This document shows positions 33,231 to 45,063 of a stretch of 64,000 nucleotides of DNA, piece after piece. The stretch lies in the NCBI GenBank assembly GCA_037953745.1, contig JBAKBP010003173.1, positions 94,956 through 158,955 on the forward strand, read 5' to 3'. Position 1 is the first letter of the stretch. Each line of letters begins with the position of its first letter. Both the position numbers and the translations under genes were made by a program. This DNA is from Lithodes maja. Taxonomy: Eukaryota; Arthropoda; Malacostraca; Decapoda; Lithodidae. Below the pieces are notes generated by a model. The model made no database searches. It worked only from the letters and a program-made list of their open reading frames with translations, and was not told the DNA's origin.

Positions 33231-33290
33231 TTTTTTCCGGAAGGCAAAACCAGCCAAGCACCTGCTCCCATCTTCAGCTAGCAACGCAAT

Positions 33291-35264
33291 AGCATAATGC
33301 CACATGCTAGCATAAGGAGTGAATCATGGCCAAACCAACTCTCCACCACCCAGACCCAGCCTCAACAACACACAGCGACAAACGAGGTAGACAACGCGGC
33401 CCCAACCTTTGGCTAAGACCTACCCAACCCAGAGTTATACTACAGTGAGAGTTTGTTTATATAAATTCCCCACCAGCCCCCTCAATATCCCTACATCAAC
33501 TTTTACCATAATGAGCAAGTCAACTTTGACCAGGTGAGCTAACAAGCCAAATTCCCCTACATATAGTAAGATTCAGTTTGGCTTGGGAGTGATATTTTAG
33601 ACTAGGTTAGCTTCGTTTACGTTGTTAGATTGTATGAGGGTCGGTTTATGTGGGCTAAGATGGGTTAAGGTATATTATTTTGCGGTATATTTCATTATAC
33701 TAGGGTTTTTGGTGGCGTTTAATTGACCAGGGATTGAGTTAACCTGGAACTCCACAATACACCCAGAGAACGAGATTATTCTCCATTTGCTGTGTGGTAA
33801 AGCAATTTCGATTTGATGCCAAATTATATACTAGAGTAAATTGAGGCAACGATATAGTAATAATTCTGGTAAAATGCGTGCGTTAGTGGTGAGGGGGAAG
33901 GTTAAAGTGGAATAACTATATTTGATTGTCGTTGTAATTATCATTATACAGAATATTAAAATGTAAAACTTGCAAACTAAACAAACCAAAATTGGGACAA
34001 GGACAATATAAAGTCAAATTAAATTATCAAAATCGCTATATGGAAACAACGCTTACTAAAATGAAAATTATTAAATAAAAGAACACAATCCACCACATAG
34101 GGTGTACATTACTACATGAGCAAGTTAATCTGTTTCCCAAGCAAACTAATCGCACATAATTAACAACGCACTATCGTCACGTTAAAAGAAGTAGTCAAGT
34201 TTGGGAAGTCCGGGACGTTCTGGCAAATTTTACTAAACTCTGCATGAATAAAGAAACTACATGTTAAATGTCAAAATATTATTTAAAATCAAATTTGCAA
34301 CATGACAAGACATTAAAAATAGTACAAAATACAAATATTGATAAGATATCTATAGTATTACAAAATAATATATAAAATACAGTACAGCACTCACTAACGA
34401 TAGTGCTATCGGGTAGGTACCTGTAAGCATAGCATGCCTCAAGTGACCCCTATCAATAACTACCCTACAAATAACCTACATTTATAGCACAAATAAACTA
34501 AGGAAATCGCAAAAGTAAGCAATTGATACTATCGACAATGAATACATATAATATAAAGACAAATAATTGCAAAATATGAAGTAACAACAGATTTAAACAA
34601 AGAGTACTCTTTTAACAAGAAAAATAAATTTAAAAAATCATCAATATTAATATTAATAATAGAAAAAGAAAAAGATAAACAATAAATACATACAAAAACA
34701 ATAAATACAGACAAAAAGTAAACAGAGTAAGAGTAAGAGTAACAGAGAAGTCATAATATCAATATTTGTTCTCGATAATGCTTATGCCTGCGAGTGTTGG
34801 TTGCATTTAATATTACTTGCATGGTACTTATGAAAACATACATGGAAGGATTTACATTAATACATAATTATGAACACCTATAACGTAATTGTAATTATCC
34901 AATATTTGTCTTTTAACCATAGACCTAGGACCGTTGGCTAGGAGGGTTATTAAGACCTATTAGACCCTATTGGACACGTTTTCTCGATCATTCTGTTTAA
35001 ACACCTTTTGTATTATATAATTATGGTTATCTAAACTTAAATTTTTCATTCTTGTCACCGATACCAATAAAGAACAACCAAATGACATACAAAAATATAC
35101 AAATACTGATTTTAGCTTTACTGTAATTGTCTTTGGTAACAAACAAACTATCAGACGAAAAGGTTGTGCAATCTGAATTACGCTTACATGCTTCCCTCGC
35201 TATTTGTATACCGCAATGGAATCGGATATTTTTATTAACGTTCGTAAAAAGGTTAACATGTTTT
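33291..35264. other. AT-rich stretch, nothing recognised
   Basis: No coding similarity. The 3' LTR of the conventional gypsy may lie here; a purine-rich run near 33889-33903 is a possible polypurine tract, but no matching LTR was found. From about 33960 it is A/T-rich with short simple repeats. Confidence 0.4.
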
Positions 35265-36700
35265 CTATCTATCTATCTATTGCCTGACGCCGTGATCCCC
35301 GAAGGGGTGGCCACGAACGAACCGCCCCCATGCACCTCTGTCCCCAGTCAGTCGACGCCCCTCCTCCCAACCAGCACCGCCTTCATTCATGTAGTTCCTC
35401 ACTCCATCCTTCCACCTCATATTCGGTCTACCTCTCCCCCTCTGTCCCTCCACCTCGCTCTCGTACACCCTCTTAGTCATTCTCTCGCTTTCCATACGTT
35501 CCATATGGCCGAACCATCTCAAGTTGTTCCTTTTCACACTTTCCAGCACATCTACCTCCACACCACACCTCCTTCTTACTTCCTCATTAGTCTGTCTATC
35601 CCTCCATGTAATTCCGCACGCACTCCTTAAGTAATTCATTTCCACTGCTCTCACTCTTGGTCTGAGTCTCTCAACCAACGTCCATGCTTCGCTTCCGTAA
35701 GTCAGTGTCGGGATTACCACACTGTCATGCAAGGACTTCTTCACTTCCATACTGACCACCCTATTTCTTGTTACTGCTTTTAGCGTTCCTACAACCCTCT
35801 TCCCCTGTTGTACCCTCTCCCGCACCTCTTCATCCATAGTCCCATCTTTACTCAACACACTGCCCAGATACTTAAAAGAGTTGACGATCTCCATAGCCTG
35901 ACCGTTCAGCTTCACCTCACACTCTGTGACTTCACCCCTTTCGAAGACCATAACCTTGCTCTTCCCCGTATTTACCTTCAAATTCCGTTTTTCGCACACT
36001 GTTCCAAACTTATTTACCAGACCCTGCAACTCCCATTCATTATCACTCATCAGAACTGTATCATCCGCAAACAGCAGTATAGGTAGCTTCCACTCAATTC
36101 CCTCCCTTTTCAGCGATACACCAACATCCACTGCTCTTGATAGTATTTCTTTCATAACTCCATCCATATATACAGTAAACAACCACGGGGACATCACACA
36201 CCCCTGTTTCAAACCAACATTCAGGTCAAAGAACTCGCTCTGCTCACTCTCCACACGTACTGCCGCCTTTGCACCCTCATACATGCTCTTCACTGCTTTC
36301 AGCAACTTGCCCTCTACTCCGTATATTCTAAGTACTTTCCACAAACCTTCTCTATCCACTCTGTCATAGGCCTTCTCCAAGTCCATAAAGGCAACATACA
36401 CCTTTTGTTTCTTCTCCAGATACTTCTCCACAACACAATTCAGGGTAAAAATCTGATCTACACATCCTCTTCCCTTCCTAAAGCCTCCCTGCTCGTCGCC
36501 TATCCATTTCTCCGTTCTCACTCTCACTCTCTCAATCACTACCCTACTGTATACCTTCCCTACTACGCTTAGAAGACATATTCCTCGGTGGTTACCACAC
36601 ACTCCTCTTTCCCCTTTGCCCTTATATAGGGGGACTATTATGCCAGTCTTCCAGTCATCGGGTGCACTCCCCTTCTCCCATGCTAGTTTGCACATGTTTT
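35265..36700 (-). mobile_element. RTE-like LINE, 5'-truncated, open reverse transcriptase frame
   Basis: The minus-strand frame 36695-35277 is uninterrupted for 472 codons. It carries GIIVPLYKGKGER, FMDLEKAYDRVDREGLW, GLKQGCVMSPWLF and the active site FADD (about 36060-36072), then a C-terminal segment with SFKYLGSVLSKDG, YGSEAWTL and RWFGHMERM. It ends in a GATA microsatellite just left of 35285, a typical LINE tail. The element is cut at the 5' side inside reverse transcriptase, so it cannot be autonomous, but the retained part has no lesion. Confidence 0.88.
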
Positions 36701-36984
36701 ACGAGTATCAAAGCCAGATGGTTTCCACACATGACGGACCTGTCAGTGACAGCTGGGATTTTATGCCAGATATTATACAGTTGGGTAATGTTTTTAACCA
36801 TTTCTACCAACAATTAAAAATTACATGCATCTGGGGAAAACGGGGGATGTGAGGAGAGACGGAGGGAGGAGTCGAATGGGAACGAAAGTAATTAGCAAGA
36901 ATATATATAATCTCCCCTCTCTCTCTCTCTCATAATAATGCTGCATACTAATGCTGCAACCCAAGGTAATGGAATGAAATCAAT

Positions 36985-37150
36985 TAGAAAAAAGGCATCC
37001 TTAGATATGACACAACATTCCTTTGCATAAAATGTGGTTAAATTGAGGAATAGTTTACCAAGGGAGGTGGTCGGTGGTCGACAGTAATTGTATTGATACG
37101 TTTAAGAAAAGAATGGACGATCATCTAATGAAGATTGGATTAATATGAAT
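36985..37150 (+). mobile_element. Short LINE 3' fragment (CR1-like C-terminus)
   Basis: Plus-strand words NSLPREVVGG and, in a shifted frame, RMDDHLMKIGLI match the usual end of CR1-like reverse transcriptases. Only about 50 residues remain, with a frameshift. Confidence 0.5.
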
Positions 37151-37717
37151 TTATCAGTAGGGATGTGTAATTTCCTTTTCAAACTAATTTCTTAATATAC
37201 TATATAAACACTTTCCTTGTGGGCATTTCCTGACCCATAAGGTTACACTTCATCCTATTTTCCGGTACGGTTTTTTTAGTCGGAGGAAGCGGAGGGTGGG
37301 GAGAGAGCCTTCTACTTTACTGTCCTATTCTTCCACTATAAACTGTCTCTATCTAGTAGTATTAAGGCCGGACCACCTAGTTGGGACCGCAAAGTCTGTG
37401 TGGTCTGAGTATCTGTGTAACTCTGTGTAACTCTCTCTCTCTCTCTCCCTCAATTTGGTTCGATACAATTATACCGTACTGGCAAGTGTAATCTGTTTTG
37501 CTTTGAACTGTAAAACTTCTGAAGTAAAACCCAGTAATGAAATTACCAGGTAAATTAAGGACGAATATGATGGATTCACTACGGAGGGTTTGGGAATTTC
37601 TAGGGGATATATTATTGACCGTACAACAGTTCGTTCTTGTAGTTCATGATGCAGTACCCAACCTTGACACATCGGTACCATCTGAGGGAACATGTTTATC
37701 ATCATTATATATATACC

Positions 37718-37777
<60 letters not shown>
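37718..37777. repeat. TA microsatellite
   Basis: About 30 TA units. Short open frames across it on both strands are artefacts of the repeat. Confidence 0.95.
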
Positions 37778-37785
<8 letters not shown>

Positions 37786-37849
37786 CAATATATACATACA
37801 TTAATAAATATATATAAATTAAACAAAATATGATAATACTGATAAAATA

Positions 37850-38703
37850 ATGGAAATAATAATAATAATTAAAGGAGTAATTCCGTCTGCCAATCAGGGG
37901 ACGGGATTAGCTCAGGTGGAGAGGCAAGATTTAACCTTTAAATCTTGTCACAGGGAGACTTCTGCCACACCCTCGCTCTCGACCAATAAACGGCCTCCTG
38001 TGATGCAACAACTAGATCCAGCTGTATCTCCCTTTAAACGCTCCCCGTTTAACTCACTCCCAGTTCGCACACGTACATGCTATCCTGTTCGCAGATGTCC
38101 TATTACAATGGTGCCACCTTCTCACTCCCGTCAGCCACTACAGGAAATCTCAAACAAGCTTCCAGGAGAATATTACGAAGATGGAATAGAGCAGGAGGAG
38201 AAGAAATTGGAACTTGAAAGTGAGCGGGCTGGGCAAGCTCCTCCCAGGCGTGCGACTCGTCCATTCACAGGGCCCCGGGCCGTGAGGGAGGTGGATGGGG
38301 CACTCTTGATCAACCCAATTCGAGACATTGGTGTGATCAAGATTACTTGTCTCACCTTAACTATATTCTCCCTTCTCGCCCACAGGAAACACTCAGCCAC
38401 AGGTGACTGCTGGGACCACACCTGGGCGCTCTTAGCAAATACAACTCTAGGCCTGACCTTGGCACCTATGGGGAAATAACTAAGCCTGTTCCTGTCCTCC
38501 AGCCACCTTGCACTACTGAATGCCAGACGAGCCAGGATATAGTACATCACCCACCAGCGGCTCAGATACACCTTCAGTATCCTGATGCCTGCCAACACAT
38601 CGCTAGTCTTCACACAATAAGTCAAGCAATTCATGATGGTCAACGGGTGCTAGATGGTACTGAAGAGATGGAGATGGTATACTGGCCTGCTATGAAGTGG
38701 TAA
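37850..38703 (+). CDS. Candidate two-exon ORF of unknown function, copy A
   Basis: The first frame (37850-38330) includes an acidic helix-like stretch (EEKKLELESERA) and a Pro/Arg-rich part. GTGTGA at 38331 and TTCTCCCTTCTCGCCCACAG ending at 38385 look like a short intron with a CTTAACT branch-like word. A second frame without its own ATG is open from 38407 to the TAA at 38701-38703, but it is not in register with a simple splice at 38385. Copy B keeps the same signals (57409-57463) and the same second frame. Too similar to test for selection; the coding role is conjecture. Confidence 0.3.
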
Positions 38704-39305
38704 AGCAACACAGGAGAGATTACAGAATATTTGTAAAGGACCCTTAAGGGCCCGAACAGACTTGCCAAAAAAGTAAATGCTAAGACTAACCAATGTGTTC
38801 CAACTATAAAATATATATGTTCTTATAGAACAACCAATGAGAAACTGACTAGACAAATGATGAAACAAAGAGATGAAGTGTTATGATATATAGTTGTTAT
38901 TGTTAGTAAAGTCATTCAGCCCAGTAGCTAGCAATAGTACAGGATTGTGTAGGAGATTAAATAAGATATATATTCAGTATTAAGTGTGAATTCTTCGGGA
39001 TAATGTTTTAAAATTGATAACTCCCAGGTAACTGAGATAACGGGCTTTACCTGAGCAGCTTTCAGGGGTTTAGCATTTGAAGAGTATGTTAGACCTAGCT
39101 AAAGGAATAGTTATAGAAGGGCTTCAGCCCATACCCATGATATACTCTTTTTGTTATATGGAAACAACCAGTACTAATTAGATATTCACCTCGTCGACAG
39201 CATGTTTTCGATTGCGCGTAATTATCTAGCCAACTAGTTTTTTTAGTTTCATTGATTGAATAATATTTTGTAATCTTGTTAAACTGACCTGAAGGACATA
39301 GCATT

Positions 39306-39640
39306 CTAATATTGTAAAGGTGACGAAAATACCTGTTGATTTAGTAATTGTGTTCTGATATTGTAAAGGTGACGACCATACCTGTTGATTTAGTAATTGT
39401 GTTCTGATATTGTAAAGGTGACGAAAATACCTGTTGATTTAGTAATTGTGTTCTGATATTGTAAAGGTGACGAAAATACCTGTTGATTTAGTAATTGTGT
39501 TCTGATATTGTAAAGGTGACGAAAATACCTGTTGATTTAGTTATTGTGTTCTGATAATGTAAAGGTGACGTAAATACCTGTTGATTTAGTCATTGTATTT
39601 TGATATTGTAAAGGTGATGTAAAAATGTTAATACCTGTGC
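39306..39640. repeat. 49-bp minisatellite, 7 units
   Basis: Tandem units containing GATATTGTAAAGGTGACG and ACCTGTTGATTTAGTAATTG. Most units differ by one to three bases; the outer units are more diverged. Confidence 0.92.
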
Positions 39641-40654
39641 ATAATATTGCAAAAAGGGGATTTAAGAACGCGAAACTAATAATTGTTTATTAGTACGGTC
39701 ATGTTGATGTAAATGTCTAAGGATTTGTTATTGGTGTCTAATATTGTTAAGGTGATTTAAGAACATATTGAGGGACAGTATTAATATAGTTTTGTCAAGC
39801 ATTGTGAGGATAGTAATGTGCCTTTGGCTCGAAGTCGATGCGAGTCAAGACTGAATAGCGATTGTCCAAACAGGTTGCAATGGGAATGTAACAATTCCGA
39901 AGTGCAAGCTATAGTGGGCCGTCGTGGGTATTAAAATAATAGCTTGAACTCATTTTGACCCGAACAGAGCATCAATTGCTATGGGGATTACGGCTACCAT
40001 GGGAGTTTGTTAAATAAAAACGCAAACTTATAAACAACTGTCGAATTATTCCAACCCTAGTAGAACAGTGTATTTAAAAATAAGTACAACAATAATAATA
40101 ATTATTATTATAATAGTAATTCAAATAGTCCAATACTATTGCGAATACGAAAACAGATATGTGATAAATGCGCATACCGTTTCCATCTGAATAGAAACAC
40201 TGTTTTGTTTTGTTTATTTATGAGCATAATTATACAGTATATGTTATTGTCCATACCAGTAATATAAAATGCTGCTTCACGTATTTTAGCCCCATGTTCC
40301 AGAATACATATATATTTTACACTAAGGCCGAGGCAACTCAATCATTAAGGAATATTGTAATATGTCCCATCCTTTATTTAATGTTATTGTTATGCTTGGA
40401 AGCTCACAGATACACGTGAGTTTAGTTCCCTGCAAAAGTGTCATTCCTCTCTCAGATGTTCATGAATTTTAAAATAGTATTATTGAATTAGAAGCGTTCC
40501 TTGCTATACAGTAGTTAATTCACCTTATTATGCAAATGTTATATATGATACTACACTCCAAATTTAATTATGCTATCTTTACTTCCATGAATATACTCTC
40601 AGAGAGGAACGGAACTTCTGCAGGGAACTGTACATAAAGTGTATTTGTCTCGAG

Positions 40655-40738
40655 CTAGGAATCGAACTCACTGTCTTAGGATTATGATCCAGGCATCCTG
40701 TCAACTATACTATGACTGGTGATGGGCTGGTCTATCAG
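40655..40738 (-). repeat. tRNA-like SINE-type head
   Basis: On the minus strand TAGTATAGTTGACAGG resembles a polymerase III A box, GAGTTCGATTCC a B box, and the loop contains ATCATAATC as in tRNA-Met. The T and acceptor stems do not pair well, so it is tRNA-derived, not a working tRNA. The same sequence ends copy B of the unknown repeat, where it is cut at 60290. Confidence 0.5.
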
Positions 40739-40899
40739 AGTGAGAACTGAGCAATCTCTGCCATACCCATAGCTTACTCTGACTGTTCCTTTTACTTATA
40801 TATTTTCTAGATCTCAAGTGACGGCGTCTCTAACGTGGATTGACCTCCCAATCTACCAAGATTGGAAGCCAAAGCGTCACATTTTTCCCTTGCCCCTCA

Positions 40900-41140
40900 A
40901 CTTTCTCTTCATAATTGCTGAGGGACACAGGGCCCTGGGTGGGGCTTTGGTTTCCCGGGCATTTCCGCACCCTCCTCAGCTCCCCGCCATGGAGTGGCTT
41001 CGGTCACCCAGGCTTTATTGTGGTCGGCGGGGAGGGTTCTGTGGGGGCGCTCGGTTATGGCCTTGGCCTTGCTCGGGGCCTTGGGGCTGTTCGGCCAGGC
41101 AGCTTGGGGAACAATAACAACAACAACAACAACAACTATA
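40900..41140 (+). mobile_element. Short LINE 3' fragment with AAC tail
   Basis: The plus-strand C-terminus MALALLGALGLFGQAA is followed by an (AAC)n-type tail (41110-41138). The end matches the LINE at 43366-44490, whose frame ends GLFGQAA before the same tail. It is strongly 5'-truncated. Confidence 0.7.
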
Positions 41141-41872
41141 CTATGATTAATTTGTGAGCTTCCAAACATATCAATAGCCCTAAGTATGTGTTGGGATATA
41201 TTAAAAGGTTCCTTCACGCATGCATGAGTTACCTCACTTGAGTGTAAAATATATATGACTTGTACAGTCTACGACAGTACTGCTGTCATGGCCTGAGGCA
41301 ATGTGTTAGTTCACTTATCTTTTAATAGATGGCCCTTTAATCGCTTCTAATAAAAGGGGGTGGGCTTCATATAGAGGTTGGAAGGAGGAGGAGCCAAACG
41401 TGTGTGTGTGTGTGTGTTCTAGAACAGCACGCAGAATAAGTTGATTTTAACATCACACACAGGCTATATTATTAGATTACCCCATGCCGGATCACAAATA
41501 AGTAACACACATCAGGTGTTGCGTTATTTATGGAATTTAATATACAGCCAATCAAGTTACTATCCTTCGAAATTCCCATTCCCCCCTCCTCCCCTTCTCT
41601 CTTTTTTCTCTCCCCTTCTCTCTCCTAACCGAGTATATAATTTTCCTCATCATCGTGTTCAAAGCTGTCCATAAAAATTACTTTGGTGTTTTAATAATAC
41701 TGTTCTTTTTACCTTTACTGATTCTCAATTATTAACTCGTATTCTATTCTTTACCTTATACAGTGTGTTATAGAAAATAAATAGATATGCTCCGTTGCAA
41801 AACACTCAAAGTTGCCAACCTTGGCGTCCTGGTTAGTGTGAACAATCGTATATATAAGTAATTCAAAAGGGA

Positions 41873-42225
41873 TGTCACACGTGCACTCGGCGCAATTCCG
41901 AGTGGGCCACCTAGTCATAGGGTTTGGGTAAATCCGTTGTGTAGTTTGTTCGCTCTGAATATAGTAAGATCTCACACTCCCCTCCCTGAATCAATCGAAG
42001 ATTTTGCCCCATAGATGGCGCAGCTTGGTGGGAAGGGAGGGAGCTTGTCGTAGTGTTAAAAGGGTAGGACACAATGGGAGGAGGTGACGTTCTATAACAT
42101 ACAGTGACGAATGTTAAACTTATTTACTTTTACTTGTTCATACAATAATGTTCCCGAAACTAATTCGTAATGAACAGTAGATTCCCTCTTTCAGTAACTG
42201 AAACGTCTCTCTCTCTCTCTCTCTA
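41873..42225. repeat. 350-bp repeat, inverted relative to 56824-57155
   Basis: Reverse complement of 56824-57155 with few differences, ending in a CT microsatellite (42205-42224) where the other copy starts with a GA microsatellite. It may be one end of a larger element. Confidence 0.8.
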
Positions 42226-42786
42226 GGTTATAAGAGGTATACAGAATGTTGAAAGTAACACTATTATATATATCCATTTACACCTTTAATGAATCACATT
42301 ATGAAATTTATTCAGCAATATGATGAGAACTTGAGAAGAATATATTTTGAAGTAGCACCACGAAGTAACATTATACTGACGCGGCCATGTATAATTATCC
42401 ACCTTCCTCGCCCTCTCCGAGCTCGGACTTTTTTCTATCCTCTAGTCTATTTTTCCCCAGCTGAGGGTAAATTGTCATGTTTCTATCTTTGTTACTCGGC
42501 TATAAGGTAGATTTTGTAGCGAAAGATGATGTTTATTCTGAAAACTTGGCATTAATATGACACACAGCCATAGTAATTTCATATATTTCCATTAAGTATC
42601 GAGAAATCAGCTAATAAGAGATTCAATTTACGATCAGCTGGAAAAAAATAGAGTATAGTTGTCACTAAGGGATGGAGGGACGTAAGGGTGGCGAGGTGAC
42701 TAACAAGGTGGGTGGAGGTGGAGGAGTTGTGGTGGGAATGTTTAGACTGGTGGATGAATGTATAACTAAATTAAAGGATATTTCAG

Positions 42787-42824
42787 TGTGTGTGTGTGTG
42801 TGTGTGTGTGCGTGCGTGTGTGTG
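42787..42824. repeat. GT microsatellite
   Basis: An interrupted GT run. Another short GT run is at 41400-41416. Confidence 0.9.
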
Positions 42825-43157
42825 CTTAAAGAGCGAATGCACGAATGCATAGAGGTTTTGTGTTCGTGGACGGGTGGAAAATTATAAAGCTAAATTTATT
42901 TATGTACTATATATTGTATCTCTTTTTATACTGGCATGGCCTTACTTACTCTTTACTTTGTATTAGTTTTGCACACATGTTCAGCATATTTCACTAATTG
43001 GCTTAAATATAGTTATGTTTATATGAATGATGCATTAGGATCCCTTTGGACGATCCCCTGTTCGCTTGTTTATGCTTCCTCTTACAACTTCGGTTAATCA
43101 TTGCACACAAATCTTGATGTCATATCATATTTCGTGAACTCGCTAATCTGATTTATC

Positions 43158-43240
43158 TATCTATCTATCTGTCTATATATCCATCTATTGCCAGACAACC
43201 TTATCTCCCGAGAGGAGGTGGACGTGAAAGTATCACCTTC
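43158..43240 (-). mobile_element. Possible RTE-like LINE 3' end
   Basis: A TATC microsatellite followed by TTGCCAGACAACC...CCCGAGAGGAGGTGG resembles the end of the LINE at 35265-35330. It is too short to be sure. Confidence 0.35.
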
Positions 43241-43365
43241 ATAAGCTTCTATATGCCGAGGTAACTCATTCGATTATCTAGCTTTTTTTCAATTAATTTC
43301 AAAATAAATGTGTAGCTTGATCACACAAGATTATTGCGCAATGCAATATAACAATGACAAATATT

Positions 43366-44490
43366 AATTGTCCTGTTGTTGTTGTTGTTGTTCCCTAAGC
43401 TGCCTGGCCGAACAGCCCCGAGTCCCTGAGAAAGGCCATGGCCACGATCGGGCTTTCCCACAGAGCTCTCATTGAGTGTAGATTGTGTTGTTGGCGTAAG
43501 TGGTTGTGTGAAATGCAGTCTTCTATGACGTGTTTAATGGTATGGGGTGCTGTGTTACATCCCGGGAAGGCGTCGACAACGGAGTCATCCAGTCTCTTCT
43601 GATAGCTCAGGAGAGCTGGATGGTGTCCGCATCTCAGCCTGGCCAGGTGGACTCTGTCCTCGCGAGGAAGGGAGGATTCGGAAGGATGGATTTCGGGAGG
43701 TCGTGAATGCAGCTGCGTGTTGTCTGTGAGTGAGTGGATGGATCGGTGAGAGGTATGAGTATGGATGTGCTTTTGGAAGTTGGTTCGGGGTGGGCAGGGA
43801 GGGAGAGAGGACAATAATTGTGTGTGATACCGTGTGCTGGATGTTGTTTTGATATTTCTTGGTGTCTGTGGTTGTGTTGCCATGTAGTTTAGTGGGTGGT
43901 CTTGGTTCGTGGAGGCTGCTGCCAGGAATTGAGTGCTTCTCATGTCCAGATGGTCTTTGACTTTGAGGATTTTGGTTTCTTGATGTAGGTGATCTGTGGG
44001 TGAAGTAGCTGTGCAGCCTGTAATGATCTTCAGGGCTTTGTTTTGAATAGTCTGTAAGGTCTTATGATGTGTTTCAGCTAGGTTAGAAACCCAGGCTGGG
44101 CTTGCGTATTCCATCACTGATCTTATGTATTGTTTATATACTGTGGTGGTAGTTTCTTTGTTGTGTCCAAATTTTGTGTGAGCAAGCTTAGTGATCTGAG
44201 GGCGTTAAGTCTGTGTGTCAATTTATTTTTAATGTTTGTGGTGTGCTGTTTGAATGTCATATGAGTATCATATGTTACTCCTAGGATTTCGGGTGTGTGT
44301 GTATGTGTTAGGGGTGTGTTGTTTATGGTGAGTTGAGGGATGTATTCGTGTTCTCCTGTCCAACTTGTGAGCAGCGTTGCGGTGGATTTGGCTGGGGCTA
44401 GATTAAGTCTGTTTGTAGTGCACCAGCCATGTAGTGTGTTGAGATAGGGTTGAAGGAGATCTGTTGCTCTTTTTGGGCATTGTTCTGTTG
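43366..44490 (-). mobile_element. Non-LTR retrotransposon C-terminal fragment, AAC tail
   Basis: The minus-strand frame 44117-43395 is open for 240 codons. It begins MMEYASPAWVSNLAETHH, typical of the region just after the reverse transcriptase palm, and continues to a Cys/His-rich end (LARLRCGHHPALLSY, FPGCNTAP, HVIEDC). Decayed homologous sequence extends right to about 44490. It ends GLFGQAA and an (AAC)n tail (43371-43394 as GTT on plus). The clade is uncertain. Confidence 0.75.
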
Positions 44491-44922
44491 ATAAACATTA
44501 TGTTTGCGGTAATATGAACAATTGATAAAGGTATACTCAATTAACTTCAGTAATTATATTTATTTAATTGATATTTATTAGACAGTCATAGTAAAGTAAA
44601 TAGATCAAGGAAATAATGTGTTGGGGAAAAAATGGATTGTAATTCTCGAGGGTAATTTACTCTAGGTAAATATTTCCCCCTGTATCACACTATCTTATAT
44701 TATCAGACTTGGCAATATGTAACAAACCACATGCAAAGAGTATAACATATCAGTATAAATAACTATATGTGTGGAATAATATTATCTGTGTATACCCTGG
44801 TCTATTTGTGATATCTAATAACCTGAGTTTACATGTAGTTACTCATAGTCTCACTGTTACCAAGGTAATGCACAAATTATTTATCAATACCATATTTACT
44901 ACATAAATCGATTAACACAGTG

Positions 44923-44959
<37 letters not shown>

Positions 44960-45063
44960 AAACCAGACTTGGCTCTTCCGTGATACCAACAGATTTTTCA
45001 TATACTTTAGTAATTATTTTATTTATTGTTTCTAGGTTAGCACACATCAATTATTAGCATTCG

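Larger units (their letters stand above)
28900..33240 (+). mobile_element. Conventional Ty3/gypsy element, pol region, LTRs not found
   Basis: Order is protease-reverse transcriptase linker, reverse transcriptase, RNase H, integrase, then a proline-rich tail. This is the usual gypsy order, in contrast to the other gypsy elements here. No gag or LTR could be recognised on either side; the left side abuts the Jockey-like LINE. Stops and frameshifts show decay. Confidence 0.85.
38080..40738. repeat. Unrecognised dispersed repeat, copy A
   Basis: Matches 57151-60290 at high identity, with the main length difference in the minisatellite. It has an open frame on the plus strand (to 38330), a possible 55-bp intron (38331-38385), an open frame at 38407-38703, a minisatellite and a tRNA-like end on the minus strand. 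I recognise no known protein domain. It may be a non-LTR or non-autonomous element, or a duplicated host segment. Confidence 0.7.

Noticed and set aside
37718..37826. Small proteins rich in Ile/Tyr on both strands
   Set aside because: They are translations of the TA microsatellite.
39306..39640. CRISPR-like array of regular repeats
   Set aside because: The 49-bp units are contiguous with no unique spacers, and the context is eukaryotic retrotransposon DNA. It is a minisatellite.
40655..40738. Functional tRNA-Met gene
   Set aside because: Box-like motifs and an ATCATAATC loop are present, but the acceptor and T stems do not pair properly.
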